Shown: one piece after another, positions 38,765 to 62,624 of the stretch | Layout of the letters: each line of letters begins with the position of its first letter | How positions within the stretch are numbered: the first letter of the stretch is position 1 | Source of the DNA: Sclerodactyla briareus | Lineage: Eukaryota; Echinodermata; Holothuroidea; Dendrochirotida; Sclerodactylidae | Length of the DNA stretch: 64,000 bases | Assembly (NCBI GenBank): GCA_026419785.1 | Contig: JAODTK010005589.1 | Location: 310,001-374,000 of the forward strand | Direction of reading: 5' to 3' | Translations under genes and position numbers: made by a program | The notes under the pieces: model-generated | Database searches by the model: none | The model's input: the letters and a program-made list of their open reading frames with translations, nothing else | What the model was told of the DNA's origin: nothing

Positions 38765-40300
38765 TTGTTTGAAACCAACCAAATACCTGAACAGAAACAA
38801 ATTATATTTCAGAAGCCATTGGAGACCACAGAAATACCAAAGGACTGGAAGAGATCAAATATCAGCCACTGTATTAAGAAAGGGGAAACGATCAAATGTA
38901 TCCAACTACAGCCAGTGAATCTGACCATCGTTCAGGGAAGGTTTTGGAAATGTTATAGAGAGGCCAGTTGTACACACTTTTGTAAGGAGGCAAACGGACT
39001 ATATTTTAGACACCCAGCATGGCTTTTTCACACGATTCAGGGGAACGTTCAGTCTGACTAATATGGTAATGTATGGATACCACTCAACACGGAACTAATG
39101 ATGGAATCCCCGTTGATGTGATATAATTTAGATCTCAGAAAGCATTTGAAACCAGGGCACACTAACGATATTGACAAGAGAATTAAGGGGACATGGTACG
39201 AGAGGCACTCATGTTGCTAGAGTGGAGTAAGAGTGGCTAAGCTGAACGGGAGCAACGAGTGTAATTGAAACGGCAGTGAATCGATGGATGACAAGTAACA
39301 CGTTCTGTAGGGAAGGATCAGTGTTGGACCAGTGTGTTTTACTATGTACATGATGATTTGGGATATGGATTATGTCTGAATAGTCTGAACATTGCCGACG
39401 ATACAGAAGTGATCAGTGTAATGTGGAACGAGAGAGATTGTCAGCAATTCAGAAACGATTTAAACCAGTTGTTGGTATGGACCGGAAAAGTGGCAAATAC
39501 ACTTAACATAGAGAAGTGTGCAGTGATGCATTTTGACCATGGAAACCAAATACAAGTATGAATGAGTGGGAAAGAGTTGAAGGAATCAGAAGAGGAAAAG
39601 ACTTGGAGTTTGGATAGCACACAATGAAGTTCAGACAGAGTGTGCAGAATATGTGAAGAAAGCAAATAAAGTCATGGGAATTATAAAGCGGAACCTTTTC
39701 TAACTCAACAGCAGAGTAACATTGAATTTGTACAAGTCATAGTGAGGCCACAATTGGTTAAGTGCATACGTCTGGAAACCACCTGAAGAAAAGACCTGTA
39801 CTGTAGAAGGTGCAGCGAAGCAGATGACAAGACTGATACCGGGAATGACGGGAAGAAAGTATGAGGAAAGACTAACACAAATAGGAGATGACCATCACAC
39901 GTAATGGCACGTCCGGATTTCACATGTTCAACATTGTAGGGAAAAATCACATTGGGCATGCGAGTTGTTAGAGATCATAATGACACTAGGAAGTCAAGGA
40001 GGATTAGCACCAGCCATGGACGATTGGAAACGAGCGAAACGCTTCTCAATAGAATATGAAAAATTGGACTTAATAGACCAGAGAGTGCTGTGTCAGCCCA
40101 AAAACACTCAATGAATTCAAGAATATTTTAGAAACCGTGAGGGAGCCTCAAGTGTCTTTATACCTTCTATCATGATGCAATTCTCTCAGCTATTGGAAGA
40201 TTAAACCAACACCAGATGAGAGGCGTGGCCATCAGGTAATCCAGGTAAATCCAGACACGATATGATGAGAAACGGCGAAAACTACAACTCTTGAATTCCA
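38765..40300 (+). mobile_element. Degenerate CR1/jockey-type LINE, ORF2 RT region
   Basis: Blocks in order: EIPKDWKRSNIS and KKGE (38,840-38,890), QPVNLTIV, YLDLRKAFET-like reading near 39,125, NIADDTEVISV at 39,390 (RT FADD block altered to IADD), DCQQFRNDLNQLLVWTGKV, NIEKCAVMHFDHGNQ, then KANKVMG near 39,662 and MTRLIPGMTGRKYEERL-like readings near 39,830. This is the classical order of a CR1/jockey-group ORF2. Several frameshifts and stops make it inactive. The 5' end and endonuclease are not seen. Confidence 0.85.
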
Positions 40301-40594
40301 CTTGGTATACTGTATTCTAGCCAGACTGGAAAGACCCTCCGACTAGGTCATTCGAAAAAGTGAGCTACGATAATTAAAAGATATAAAAATATAACCTGTT
40401 ACTAGCTATGCCACCTATAGATGGCGGATTTGGAACAGGATCCGCTGATTCCATTTCCTCTTACACCACTGCACACCATGGCAATTCACACCATAAACTC
40501 TATTTCCCTGAGTATGTACCTTGATTGAGAGAAATTTTTCCAAAAGCAATATTGCAAATAATGTTATGTAAGCTAGTACAATCGGCGAAACGTA

Positions 40595-43525
40595 ATGCAT
40601 GAGGATGGATACAAAATGTGGGATACAACGAGTTCTGTGAGATATTCCACAGATGTCCACATTAGTGTTCCAATTATGAAATCGGAAAAACGCGGAGGTT
40701 CAAGACCAGAGTCACCCTGGATTACTTCTGTCCTCCTTCAAATCAGTGAAGACCAAAAACAAACTGTACATGATCTATCAAGAAGAACCATGCATCTGCG
40801 AAAAACAAACTGAAGTATTTTTAAATGTCGAAACAAACTCACCCCACTACTACGCTTCAAAAAGAAAAGACTATTTTTTTTTCAACAGTTCAATGATCAC
40901 AAGGGTAATATCAAAGGAACTTGGAATTCAATAATGGTGTATTGGTTCAAAAGGAGTTAACAAAATGGTCCTGATACGATCAGAGCGCCTATATTCACCC
41001 TAACAATGATGTTATTATAGGGGGACTATCACTTATATCAAACACTTTTAATGAGCATTTCGTTCTATTGGTACCTCACTGGTGCATCCACTTACATGGA
41101 ATATCCAATCACTACTTCCTTGTTTCGCTTTACCCTTTCTGTGAAATGAGTAGCCTAAATACAACAAATCCGTTAAGTAATAACGGCGGCCGTTTGGAGC
41201 ATTCGAATCTATAGTTGAGGCAGCAATTCCATGTAGACATGAGCCGCAATACCCCACTCCTCCAATTTTTCTCAGCTAAGAACTGGTGTTTTTCCGATCC
41301 ACTGAAACCAGCTAAAGTAATACCCTTTTTTCAAGAATGTTACAATGAGATGTATAGTAATTCTCGTCCTATATCATCCATTTTGTCCTGATTCCCCTCT
41401 AACAAATTTATTAGAAAGAATAATGTTTCAACGCTTGTACATTTTCCTTTGATGCATCATGATATATTATGTAGTTGTCAATATGGATTTCGCCCCAACT
41501 ACTCAACAGTTAGCGTTGTTTGATGACATCATTGAACCCTTCGTCATTCAGATTCCTTAAACAACAATCAATTGGCCTTTTCCCTTGGATCCTCCCCCTA
41601 GCCTGTTGACACTATTGATCATACAATCCTCCTGACCAAGCTATCAGATTACGGCATAAGAGTCTTGGTTTACTAGTACCCTATCTACAGAGAGCAGTGG
41701 AACCTATTTTAAAAGGTAACAATTCAGTTCCCTAGAACCAATGTGGGGGTCCCCAGGCTCAATAATCAGGCCTTCATTATTCATATTATCACATCAATTG
41801 ACATTCCTCGAGTATCCACGTGGTGTCTCTCGTTCAAAATATTTTTTCTAGTGATCGCCTAAAGGAATTGAAAACGGCTTTGTGAAGAACTGATAAATTT
41901 TAGTTTATGGTGTGCTGGCCAACAAATTTCTTCAACCATTGTACCAATTCCATAGCACCAACACAAAAAATATGATTTTACTATTGTGTTCAATATTTAA
42001 AGTTGCCAGTAATACAATTTATTTGTGTCTTTATTGATGCACGATTGCGCTTGTAGTGCCATGTTTTCCCCATAAGCAATTTATAAGGTTAATGGGTTTT
42101 GAGTGAAATATCATTTATGGGTGGCTGTAGACTAATGTCACCAAACATTACTAGGTCCATATCATTCACAAACATTTTTTTTTTTAATATTGTTAATCAG
42201 CGTAGCTGAACAGTATAAGTTCCTTTGTGTCTTTATGATTCACGAAATCTCTTGGAAGTGACATGTTTCCCATCAGCATTATCAAAGTTGGGTATTTTGA
42301 GTAAACCTCAGTTTATGTTTGCTGTGCCAACAAATTGTCTCAAGCATTGACAAGTCCGTAGCATTCAACACGAAAATTGTATTATGTATCAATATGTAAA
42401 GTTGACAGTATAAATTTCTTGTGTCTTTAATTGATTCACATTCTCTTGGATGACCAGGTTTCCCATAAACAATAATCTAAAAGTGTGGGTATTTTGAGTA
42501 AGCTCGTTATGTTTTGCTGCCAACAAATTGTCTTCAAGCATTGACAAGTCATAGGATTCACACAAAAAAAAGACTCAATTAATATTGTATCAATATTAAC
42601 GTTGACAGTATAAAGTTTCTTTGTGTCTTTGTTGATCACGATTCTCTTGGAGTGACCATGTTTCCCATAAGCAATTATCTGAAGGTGTGGGTATATTGAG
42701 TAAGCTCAAGCACGTTCCCAACAAGATTCTGAAACAGTAGTCTAGAAGTTTGATTTTATAACCACCGACCACTTTACGTACTTGTGCTATCATTATGTCA
42801 GGTATCTCTAAAATAAATCTCACCCTAACTACTTGTGTAATCTCTAAAAAACCGGACCTAACGGATATTAGCTTGCTGCTCCTCGTGCAAATGTAAATCC
42901 GCTGTTGCATCACTGAACTTGATCACCCTACAAAAAAATCGCCTTATGCACGTACAAATGCCTTCAGGTCACACCTGCACAATTTCGCTCATTCGATGTA
43001 AAAACGAATCTGTTCCAATTCTCTAACTCGTCAATCTGGTGATTTGCATCCAGTGCTTTGTCGAACGTCTCAATGCCAACTTAGTCCTGAAGTATAGATT
43101 TTCAATTCCATTTTTTGGAATAACTTGCCTCTGACTGTGAAAGCAAATTCACAAATTATCAAAGTCAATGTTCCATTGTTAGATACCAGAAAAACTATCA
43201 CTAGTATCTACCTTTGTCTAAAGATTTCTGGACAATCTTGTTTTTTATCTTGGTGGGAGGGTTGGGTTAATTGTTTACCCGTTACTATATCATGAGGGTG
43301 TGGTTTTCTTCTTCTTTATTGCGCCGTTTTGCTATTTTTTGTGAAGTGTTATTATTCATTTACAGTTTCTTTTGCGTTATATTTTCTTATATTTTCTCTT
43401 CAGAAGCCCCCACGGTTTTCTGGTTTACTCCCTTCCACATTGGTATAGTTGTACATTGGTGTTGGGAGCCATCAATCTAATTCTTGTACAGCTGATCTAT
43501 GTGGAAAAACAAATAAATTATAAAT
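40595..43525 (+). mobile_element. Degenerate L2/CR1-type LINE, ORF2 with 3' UTR
   Basis: Blocks: PWITSVLLQI, KNKLYMIYQ and NHASAKNKLKYF (endonuclease-RT linker), SNTFNEHF at 41,035, PAKVIPFF and SRPISS (41,310-41,380), CQYGFRPNYSTV at 41,477, TIDHTILLTKLSDYG (41,610-41,655), GVPRLNNQ-like reading of the GVPQGS block near 41,745, and FWNNLPLTVKANSQI at 43,115. The 3' UTR to about 43,525 has CAGAAGCCCCCACGG and ends AAACAAATAAATTATAAA. Many frameshifts. A segment is tandemly repeated (41,919-42,712). Confidence 0.85.
41919..42712 (+). repeat. Four-fold tandem duplication inside the LINE
   Basis: Units of about 195 bp start near 41,919, 42,114, 42,313 and 42,508. Each holds forms of CCAACAAATTGTCTTCAAGC, AAAGTTGACAGTATAAATTT, CTTTGTGTCTTTATTGATTC and GTGACCATGTTTCCCATAAG. 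The units correspond to the ORF2 part after the catalytic RT region (WCAANKLSLNIDK to the GILSKL motif). Confidence 0.8.
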
Positions 43526-46500
43526 GGAAGAGACTGAATAAGAGCCTAATCATTATTAGCCCGTGTCATACTGTCATATCCCTCCTTGTATATTTTGCTA
43601 AGCTATATTGACCCAGACCAGCGGAAAAGTTCATGTTTAGATTTTCCAATCACCTCCTTCACGAGCGTTTGTATGCTGTATGGTATAGGCCTACTGTTGA
43701 CGGCATTGTTAATGCAACCGTACCTGACTTGGAAGCCTTGTAACAGTGTTCATTCGATTTTCCTACCCCGTTAATACCGAAGACTAAAAATTGAGAACCT
43801 CTGGACCTGTCATATCGTTGATTGGGAGTTAGATCTTCATTGGTCCATGACTTATGAGCCTTGTAAGTTCACACCAGAAGGTACCATTTGAACTTGGATC
43901 ACGGCCGTCTATACAATACAAACCATATTTGTTAACCACGTGGTGTTTTGTCCTGAAATACACCATTACATGTCGCTGTTCCACATATCCATGCCCTTTT
44001 CGTTATTCTGATTACTCGTCTCAATTGCTAAACTCGCTAAAAGCCAGACACGTAGGTGGGACAAGGCGAATAGTAAATTAATAGATATCTTCAATATCCC
44101 TATAACAATAGTTAGTTTCAAAACGTTCATGAATATTATGAAGGAGAATTCAGAAATAAATTTGTTCAGACTCGGTGCCAAACCTGTCTGTACTTCCTAC
44201 GAAAAGTGGGGGACTCGTGGGGCTGCAAACAAATCTAAAACGCTTTCCATATTTCCGGCAAGAATATCACGATCATTGGCACACTGAAAGTTATATGAAA
44301 TTGTAAGTGGGTTATGCATTTTATTCGGCAAACCTAGGACTCTGTTTTTCTGTCTCTATGCTGTTTCTGCGGGACCAGAAATCAAACATGTTGTTCACGT
44401 AAGTGTTTCGAATATTCACGAACGATCGCGGGGTCGCCGTGGGAGCTCGCAACTAGTGATTTTTTATTTATACCCTTTCGGTTGTGAAGATACGAATTAA
44501 TATTATATCCCTAATTCAAACCAATGTTTCGATTGACATGCGGTCTAAGCCGCCCACCTACCAAGTCGTGATCTAGTTCCAATTAATCGGCAGAAACTTT
44601 GAAGTTATCATAAAATGACAGAGACTTTTGAATTTGCCCATACAAGAAAATGTTACAAGAATGTTTATAGGTCGAGCCAACGTGTGGCGGTGGCAAGCAT
44701 TTCCAATTAATGGATCGAAAAAAGATTGGGAAATACTGTTTCTCAAGCCAAAAGTGAATCGGCTAGGTTCCATAGATGCGTATGCCGTATGTGAAAATTC
44801 GCCAACTTTTTCGTGAACGAGCGGGGGGCTAATTTTTTAATATATTCTATTTAGGTGGCGAAAGATAATATTGTGTTCCACAAAGCCAAAAATGGCATAA
44901 AAGAAGGCAATCCACAACGCTGAATAGGCGAATAGGCACATGTACCAATGCGTTGCGGGATGCGTATCACCGCGAATGATTCTATGGAATACCTTCCTTA
45001 AAACCCAACAACGACAATATGCACGGGCTGCCGCCTTTTTATGTTCTTGTTCGCATACACTTATAGTGTTTTCTCTTCTGAACACAACGTTCGCGTTTTC
45101 GTAAATATACGTGATTTTCACATCCCCACGGATACGCAATACCATCTATGAATCCCAGCCTAGGCTAGCACTCACTCAACTTTCAATGCATTCACGAGGC
45201 TAGTTTAGGCTATAGTTACTAGCGTGTGTGTGTGTGTGTGTTCGTGTGCGGGTGTGTGTGCGTGTTGTGGGGTGCACGTTGTGTGTGTGTGTCCACTGTG
45301 AGAAATGAGTTATACTGAAACTAAATACTGGAGGTCTTGCAGTAAAATCCCCATGTCATACACGATCTTGCTTGGCAATATCAAGAGCAACAACGCTACT
45401 TCCCCGCGAGAAGTTATCAGCTAAAGCCAAGATGGTGACGATGGGTTCACAGTAAGCGTGGGCCATGTCGAAAACCATTCTGATGGCCATTTATGAGAGA
45501 ACAAAATTCCAGAAAGTTCAGAACATGCCAATTCTAAGGATTCCATAAACTTTGAAAGGACTGAGGGATGGCAATTGGCCTGTAGCTTGGAGGGGGCAGA
45601 GGGGATAACACCCAAGGAGTAAAAGTAGACAGTGTTTGTAGTTTTCGGGAGGAGATTCAGTAGCACACTTCAGGAGGCCAATTGGAGGAATGTCGTTAGG
45701 ACTTTTTCTGGTATCCGAATGGCTCAGATTTTCGACCAACACAGCGAGATTGATGGAAGTAGCTAAAGCCAGGGATATGATAGTCTCAGTCTCGATTCAC
45801 TCAACACCAGCTCTATCAGAAGATGACAGAGTGTGTGAGCTCATCATCATGCAATCTCAAGTTCCCAAGTAAATAAATATTCCAGTCAGGAATCTTGGAA
45901 ACAATGATCAACAGCCAGCAGTGATTATGAGCGAATGATCGGGCATGATTACTGAACAATAGGGAGCGATTATAGATACAACGAAACCCACCAGTTCTGG
46001 CAAGGAAAGGGAGACTATGGGGCAATCCACCAATACCACTGTTTGCAACTTCTCCTCGCTTGGGATCACGAGACCGTCTTCATCCAAAATTAGTGAATGG
46101 TTTCTGGTGGAAAAAATGAGAAAACTCGGTCAAGAGATATGTGAAAAGGTGCAGAGAATATGTCAATTGACAAAACCAATTTATGAGAAGCCATCAGGAT
46201 ATATGAGGAAAGACAGCTAGGCCGTTACCCGTGGGATGTTTGCAATCGAACTATAAGGTCCTCTTTTCGGAAGAGTAGAGACGGGAAATCTCTAGGCCTC
46301 GGTGGTGACTGATCAACATTCGTTTTTATTTAATCTGAAATATCATAATTCCGAGTCTGTTACATGGAAGCGTGTTATATTTTTACTTTTCCTACAATGG
46401 ACCACAATGACTTCTAAACAAGGGTAGAGCTAGCTATGTGTGATGTGGGTAGTTAGGGAAAAGTCCACTGTCCCACACCACCCACAGCAAATTGGGTGGT

Positions 46501-47849
46501 ACGAGTCAATAGAAATTAGTTGCGGTGTTGGGTGGTCATCCATGACATAATGAATAGATAAGCATGTGTCAGAGTTATGGGCTTAGTTAATTCATATGTG
46601 TACGATTCCACAGGTTTTTCTGCGGCAGACTTAATAACAGACCGGGAATGTTTGAAGATTCAGTTGTTGCAATAGCAAGGGAAGAAATGTTGTGTTAATC
46701 AAAGGCAAATGAGGGGTACTTTATGATAGGAAGAGGAGCGATGTCAAAGTAGAGGTGGTAAGGAGGTGTTGCTACGTTACATCCATTGTCGTCAGCAAAA
46801 ATTGCACCAAGGTGGAGGGGTCCCTTACTGTTCAAGACGAGGTTGTCACCAGTGACATTGAATTGAAGAGAAGCCAACAGGGGAAAGCACAGAGAGCACA
46901 TGAAGATCAGCTGAAGCTGTGTCCTTAGCTTTGAAAGTGCCGTCTTGGAGTGGGGGGGGGGGGGGGAGAGATGTAGGGTTAGGTTGCTAATGTCATATTC
47001 TTATCGTTATTCTAGCCTATTAGTATCTTAGAACCCAGCAGATTTAGGTTTGTTATATCTGGACAGTGATGTTGTTAGCCTATTTGTGTCTGCTTTTAAA
47101 TAGTGGGTTTATAGTCATATAGGTTGGTTTACATTTAGGGATATTGCATAATACTAATTTACTAAGCATGTTTCAAATGATGCACTCCGATTTTTAGGTA
47201 TTATATTTCGCATTACGTATGCAGGTGGTGTTGGACTCTATCATGCATGTGCTGTAAGTAAGAGAATAAGCAGTGTGCCACGACCACCATGCTGATTAAG
47301 TGTCTTCTTCATCGTGAGGGTTAGTTTCACAGTTAGTGTGAGTACTCTCCATTATCTAATATGACGACAGAAACAAATTCAGATAAACTACAGACAGAGA
47401 CGGGAGTGGAAGAAAGCGCGTACACCCAGCCTTGAAAAGAAAACAGTGAGGAGTATTCAGTTGGGGCATGAGATGGTTGATCTGAGGGGGATTGAATCTG
47501 GGTCTCAGTAAAAACGAATAATTGGAAACTTCGGAACTGGAAAAGTTGGTGGACGTGGTTGATATTGCTGTGGAGACCACGAGAATATTGATTCGGTTCC
47601 TCTGAACTAGTAAAGTATTTAGTGCATTATGATGTAGCTGAACCCTCGAGGCTATCGTGTGATGAGATGGGCGCAGTTAATTTTTATGAGCTACCGGATG
47701 ACACCCGGATATCCGATAGCATTTGCGTTGCGAACATATAACGCGAAACGTATAAGCTTCCCACAGATGGAGTGCGAAGTGCCTAACTCAAAGTTTGAGC
47801 TCAACGTTTGTAGTAGTTGGCACAGTGACAGGTCTACCAGGACAGAAGA
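43526..47849. other. Intergenic, no gene recognised
   Basis: Contains a (GT)n tract at 45,223-45,292. A minus-strand frame at 46,695-46,901 starts with a hydrophobic stretch (MCSLCFPLLASLQFNVTG) resembling a signal peptide, but the protein is not known. An open frame at 44,837-45,145 has a membrane-like segment and no recognised family. Confidence 0.35.
45223..45292. repeat. (GT)n microsatellite
   Basis: Imperfect GT/TG repeats with GCGTGT and GGGTGT interruptions. Confidence 0.9.
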
Positions 47850-48520
47850 CATATAAGCCCTTCCGCTATTCATTCTTTAGCCCAATCTAATGTGGATGCG
47901 CGCATCATGCAGCGATGTGCGCTCTTGTTGTCAGCGCACTATTATAGTTTTGTGTACAAATGGTCGTAGGACCATAGAATCGCTGATGCACTATTACGAC
48001 TACCTCAAACGGCGCGTCATATGCATGGAATGATAACCGTAAATGGGTATTATTTTCTTATAATAATTGATGATCTATTAATACAACGGGTGTAGAACAC
48101 AGCTGTTGGATGAGTTGCATACCAGCGTAATGGAATATCACGAATGAATGTTTGGAGGAGTTCCTTTTGGCGGACGGGATTTGATGCTCAGATATATGTA
48201 CCAGCTTGTAGCTAGCCGTCAGACGAGTATGGCGATGAGTAACAAGCTTGCGGCTCCTCCGCTCCAGTCGTGGCCTCGGCCCGCACAGCAATGGGAACGG
48301 ATGCTTATAGATTCTGCGGAATGGAATCAACATTTCTGGTCACAATTGATAGTTATCCTAACTGGATTGAAGTACTCTGCATAGCTTCCACAAATACGCC
48401 CAGAACTATTGGAGTGTTACGTTTCTTGTTTGCTCGGTACCGGTACCGTACGGTTCTCCGAAAGCAGTTGTCTGGAGGAAACCAGCCGCAGATCACCTTC
48501 AGGGAATCCCCCCCCCCCAA
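47850..48520 (+). mobile_element. Gypsy (Metaviridae) LTR retrotransposon fossil, RNase H end and integrase
   Basis: The stretch contains the tail of an RNase H domain (with a DALxRLP-type end), then, after a gap, an integrase core beginning near 48,290 with the FLVTIDSYPNWIEV block. Order and wording are those of Gypsy-type pol. It is broken, with several breaks over under 700 bp. No LTRs, gag or protease were recognised, so it is an internal fragment. Age cannot be estimated without LTR pairs; decay suggests it is not recent. A possible end of the same element reaches about 49,020. Confidence 0.75.
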
Positions 48521-48529
48521 ATAAAATAA

Positions 48530-49500
48530 AATGAATAGGCCTCGTAACAGTATCAAGCACACTCGTGTCCCACAGTATTATTTGAAGCAGTATCGGCTTC
48601 TATACGGAACAGCTAAACGTACCGTTCACACATAGAATTTGCACTATAACAGAAAAAAAAAACGAAGATATCGGACTCTCCTGATAAGTTTGCAGTAGGT
48701 CTGTGTGCCCCTACTTTTCGGTGCTGTTTTCAGGATCTGATCAAAGGTGGTAGGACTATATCGATCATGCAGAAGGGGTGCCCGGGGGAGGGGGAAGCTA
48801 ATCGAAGTGGAAGATAGGAGAGGATCGGTAGAGAGTGTCGTTTCCAAGTTAGATCCTAGTTTTCAGGTACCATCTGGCAATGTTCAAGTAGAGCAAAGTT
48901 AAGGGGTTACATGGCAGACCATAACAAACTCAGCAGTAGCACGGTACGGGGTCACTACAATCTGTATAGCTCCTACCCTTCTCGTGTAGAACCCTCCTCG
49001 ACTGGAGAAACCCGAAGACAAGGTAAACTTATAATCTTAAAGGAAAATTCCAGCCACATTGATACTCTTTATGGTGTTATGATATTAAAGAGAATAAATA
49101 AATCATTCAAATATCACTATTGTTCCAGGTTTATAGCATGTGCGGTTTGGGAAGTATGGCTTCCTCAAATTTCATAAATTTGGTGATTTTGGAAAATGGC
49201 ACCTTTTTTTGATGTATATCTACCAATATGAGGAAAACTACATATTTCTTGACCTTTTCTAAAATTGGTAGAAATGCCGTCATCAAATGTTGCCAATTTG
49301 CAAAATTGCCAACTTAGCAGTGATTAAATAATAATCTTTAAAAAGTGTTGTTTGTAACTTTATAACCGAAAAATGCTAAAAACATAAGACGTGAAATAAG
49401 GTTTGATTGGCATGATTTTCAATGCAAAATCATGGATGTCATTAAAATTATTTCTTGGCTGAGATCCCCTTAACAGTATCATTTTTATTTTCTCAAGTCT
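48530..49500. other. Intergenic, no gene recognised
   Basis: AT-rich after 49,080. Nothing with defined ends. Confidence 0.4.
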
Positions 49501-49504
49501 ACCA

Positions 49505-49506
<2 letters not shown>

Positions 49507-49548
<42 letters not shown>

Positions 49549-49645
49549 ATATAATATATATATAATTATCTATATATATATATATATATGATATATAATT
49601 ATATTATAATTTATAATATATATATACTATAGATATAGATATAGA
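49507..49645. repeat. (AT)n low-complexity tract
   Basis: About 140 bp of TA repeats with small interruptions, directly before the Penelope-like fossil. Confidence 0.95.
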
Positions 49646-51460
49646 CACCACAGACTTCATCAATCTAAAATCGGAAAGATCAGAGATCTCCCCCCTGGCA
49701 CATTGCTGGAACCCCCCCCCTGGACGTTTATTATCTGTATACCAAATTCCTCAAACGGAAGGGGATAGAAGCCTGTACTTCGGCTTCGACCAATCTGGCC
49801 AGACACCAACCAAAGCCGATCTTGCGGAACTAAGCCCCTATCCTAACTTGCAAACAAGTTCATGTGTTGGGCTCAACATTACTGCAGGCCACGGCAAGGG
49901 GGGGGGGGGGGGCAACGGGCAATGGGCACCGCTAAAATGCTCTTCGTTCGCCCCTCTTCATGGGAAAAACTTGAAGAGAAATTCTTCTCTGGACAGGCCC
50001 TGCGGCCACTTGTGTGGCTTCCGTATATGAGGAATCTCATGATGATATGGACCCACGGGAAGAAAAACTTACCTCGTTCATCGAACAAATCAACCAGGCC
50101 CACCCATCGATCAAATTCACTGCGAATTTTCAAGCGACAGAGTCCACCTTCTTGACACCACTGTGACGGTGGAAAACGGGTCACTCAAAACAGACTTGTT
50201 CACAAAACCACACAGACAAGCACAATTTCCTACTCCCCAGCAGTGTCACCCACTGACACTGCACGAAGAAACATCCATACAGTCAAGTCTTCGTCTGCTG
50301 AAACGCATTTGCTCCTCAGATGCTGATTTCGAGTCCCGTGCTGCAACCGCATTCAAAACATCTCCAAAAGAGGCAGTCTTTCCGGAGTTCCATTGAAGAG
50401 GCCATGAAAAGGCTCGAAAGACTCCGCGATTGAAACTCTGACGTACAAAACTCAAAGTCATTCCAACTCCAGAGTACCACTCGCTGGTGATACATCCTGC
50501 CCTCACACCATTAGCCACTCTCCTTCACAAGCATTTGCCACCTTCAAGTCAGGACGCCTCAAATCCCGTGTTCCCGGCACCCCGGTTTTTCTACCGCATA
50601 ACCTCGTAATCTGCGTGACATTCTATCACGGCCCCAATTTTCGGAGCAAAAGCGAGCCGCAAACAACACCGGCGGTCAGCCGCCCCTGCCCATCCAACTG
50701 CTAAAAACGTTCAAAACTTTGGGTCGATCGCACAAACTTTTCAAAGTTTTTTCCAGACCTCCCGCCTATTTCCCGATTCAACAGGATATTTATTGCGTCT
50801 CGAAGAACCTAGTCTACCTACTTTTACTGTAACCTCTGCGTAGTTCAGTACATCTGGGAAACAAAAAACCACCCTGAGGAGCGAATGACCCACAACCGGT
50901 CGGCCATCAAGACCCAAAAAATTGAGCAGGCTGTCGGTTTCTAAGCATTTCAACATGGTCAGTCCCTCCATTGAAAACCGGGAGTGATTGCATCGACCAT
51001 GACCCAAATTGGTCCACTAAATCCCGCAAAGCGAAAGAAAATTACTGTGAATTGAACCTTACACGACTACACCATTTGGTCTGAGCATTCGGAACGACCT
51101 ACCATCACAAAAGATAATGGTAACCACTCGGCACCCCCCCTCCCTATTTTGCCTATTGTTCATCACCAATGCGCCAAATTGGCCTTCATTAGTATAATCC
51201 TGTTGAGGAATCTCTCCTGCCAATCACTGAGCGCAAATTGGCCTCTCCTTCCCGGGATAATCCCCAAAAGGATTATCCCTGTCAATCAGCTAAACACTAT
51301 TAGCCTCCTCCCCCAGTGTTCCTAGGCCATAAAGCTCAGCGTCTTCTCTTCGAGTTACACTTCTGTGGTCACTGCACTGACGAAGGATAGTATTGTCCGA
51401 AAGCTCTGCCTCCACACATTCGGCTGTTTTACTCACATTTTCCTCCCTCAATCGCTATTT
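49646..51460 (+). mobile_element. Penelope-like retroelement fossil (RT plus GIY-YIG endonuclease)
   Basis: RT segments run from about 49,650 to 50,440, with the palm region near 50,000-50,060 and the block VHFLDTTVTV / NGSLKTDLFTKP characteristic of Penelope-like elements, then the LRLKRICSSD block. A GIY-YIG endonuclease region follows (about 50,790-51,050), its order and spacing as in this family. The 3' flank has GACGAAGGATAGTATTGTCCG, a style seen at Penelope 3' ends. It is broken, with roughly ten or more breaks. No complete terminal repeats identified. Confidence 0.8.
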
Positions 51461-62429
<10,969 letters not shown>

Positions 62430-62624
62430 TCAGTGAAACAGTTGGGAATGGTTATCAGCTCGACGCTCTACCTCGGAATAGTCGACGCCGGTAAGGGTAC
62501 GAATGTCGAGGTGTACATGGACGGCGGAGTGAGGACTGGAAATGACGTCGTTAAAGCTCTAGCCTTGGGAGCGAGGGCACGGGTTATCGACGAGGCCTTC
62601 GCTATATGGCCTAGCTGCTAAACG
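62430..62624 (+). CDS. HAO: 2-hydroxyacid oxidase (glycolate oxidase family) exon
   Basis: HAO enzymes are FMN-dependent peroxisomal oxidases that convert 2-hydroxy acids (glycolate or longer) to 2-oxo acids (family knowledge). The frame reads IVDAGKGTNVEVYMDGGVRT then GNDVVKALALGARA, matching EIVEAV...[25 protein letters not shown] of human HAO1. This is the FMN phosphate-binding part, with the DGGVR motif. A neighbouring frame continues RPSLYGLAAK up to a donor AAAC/GTAAGG, so a splice site bounds the 3' end. Single-base slips occur upstream and near VFIGRP. Upstream RQL-G resembles GARQLDG. No other exon of the gene was found in the window; HAO1 versus HAO2 cannot be decided. Confidence 0.82.

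Noticed and set aside
41919-42712. CRISPR-like array
   Set aside because: Units are about 195 bp and similar over their whole length; this is a tandem duplication in a LINE, and the DNA is animal.
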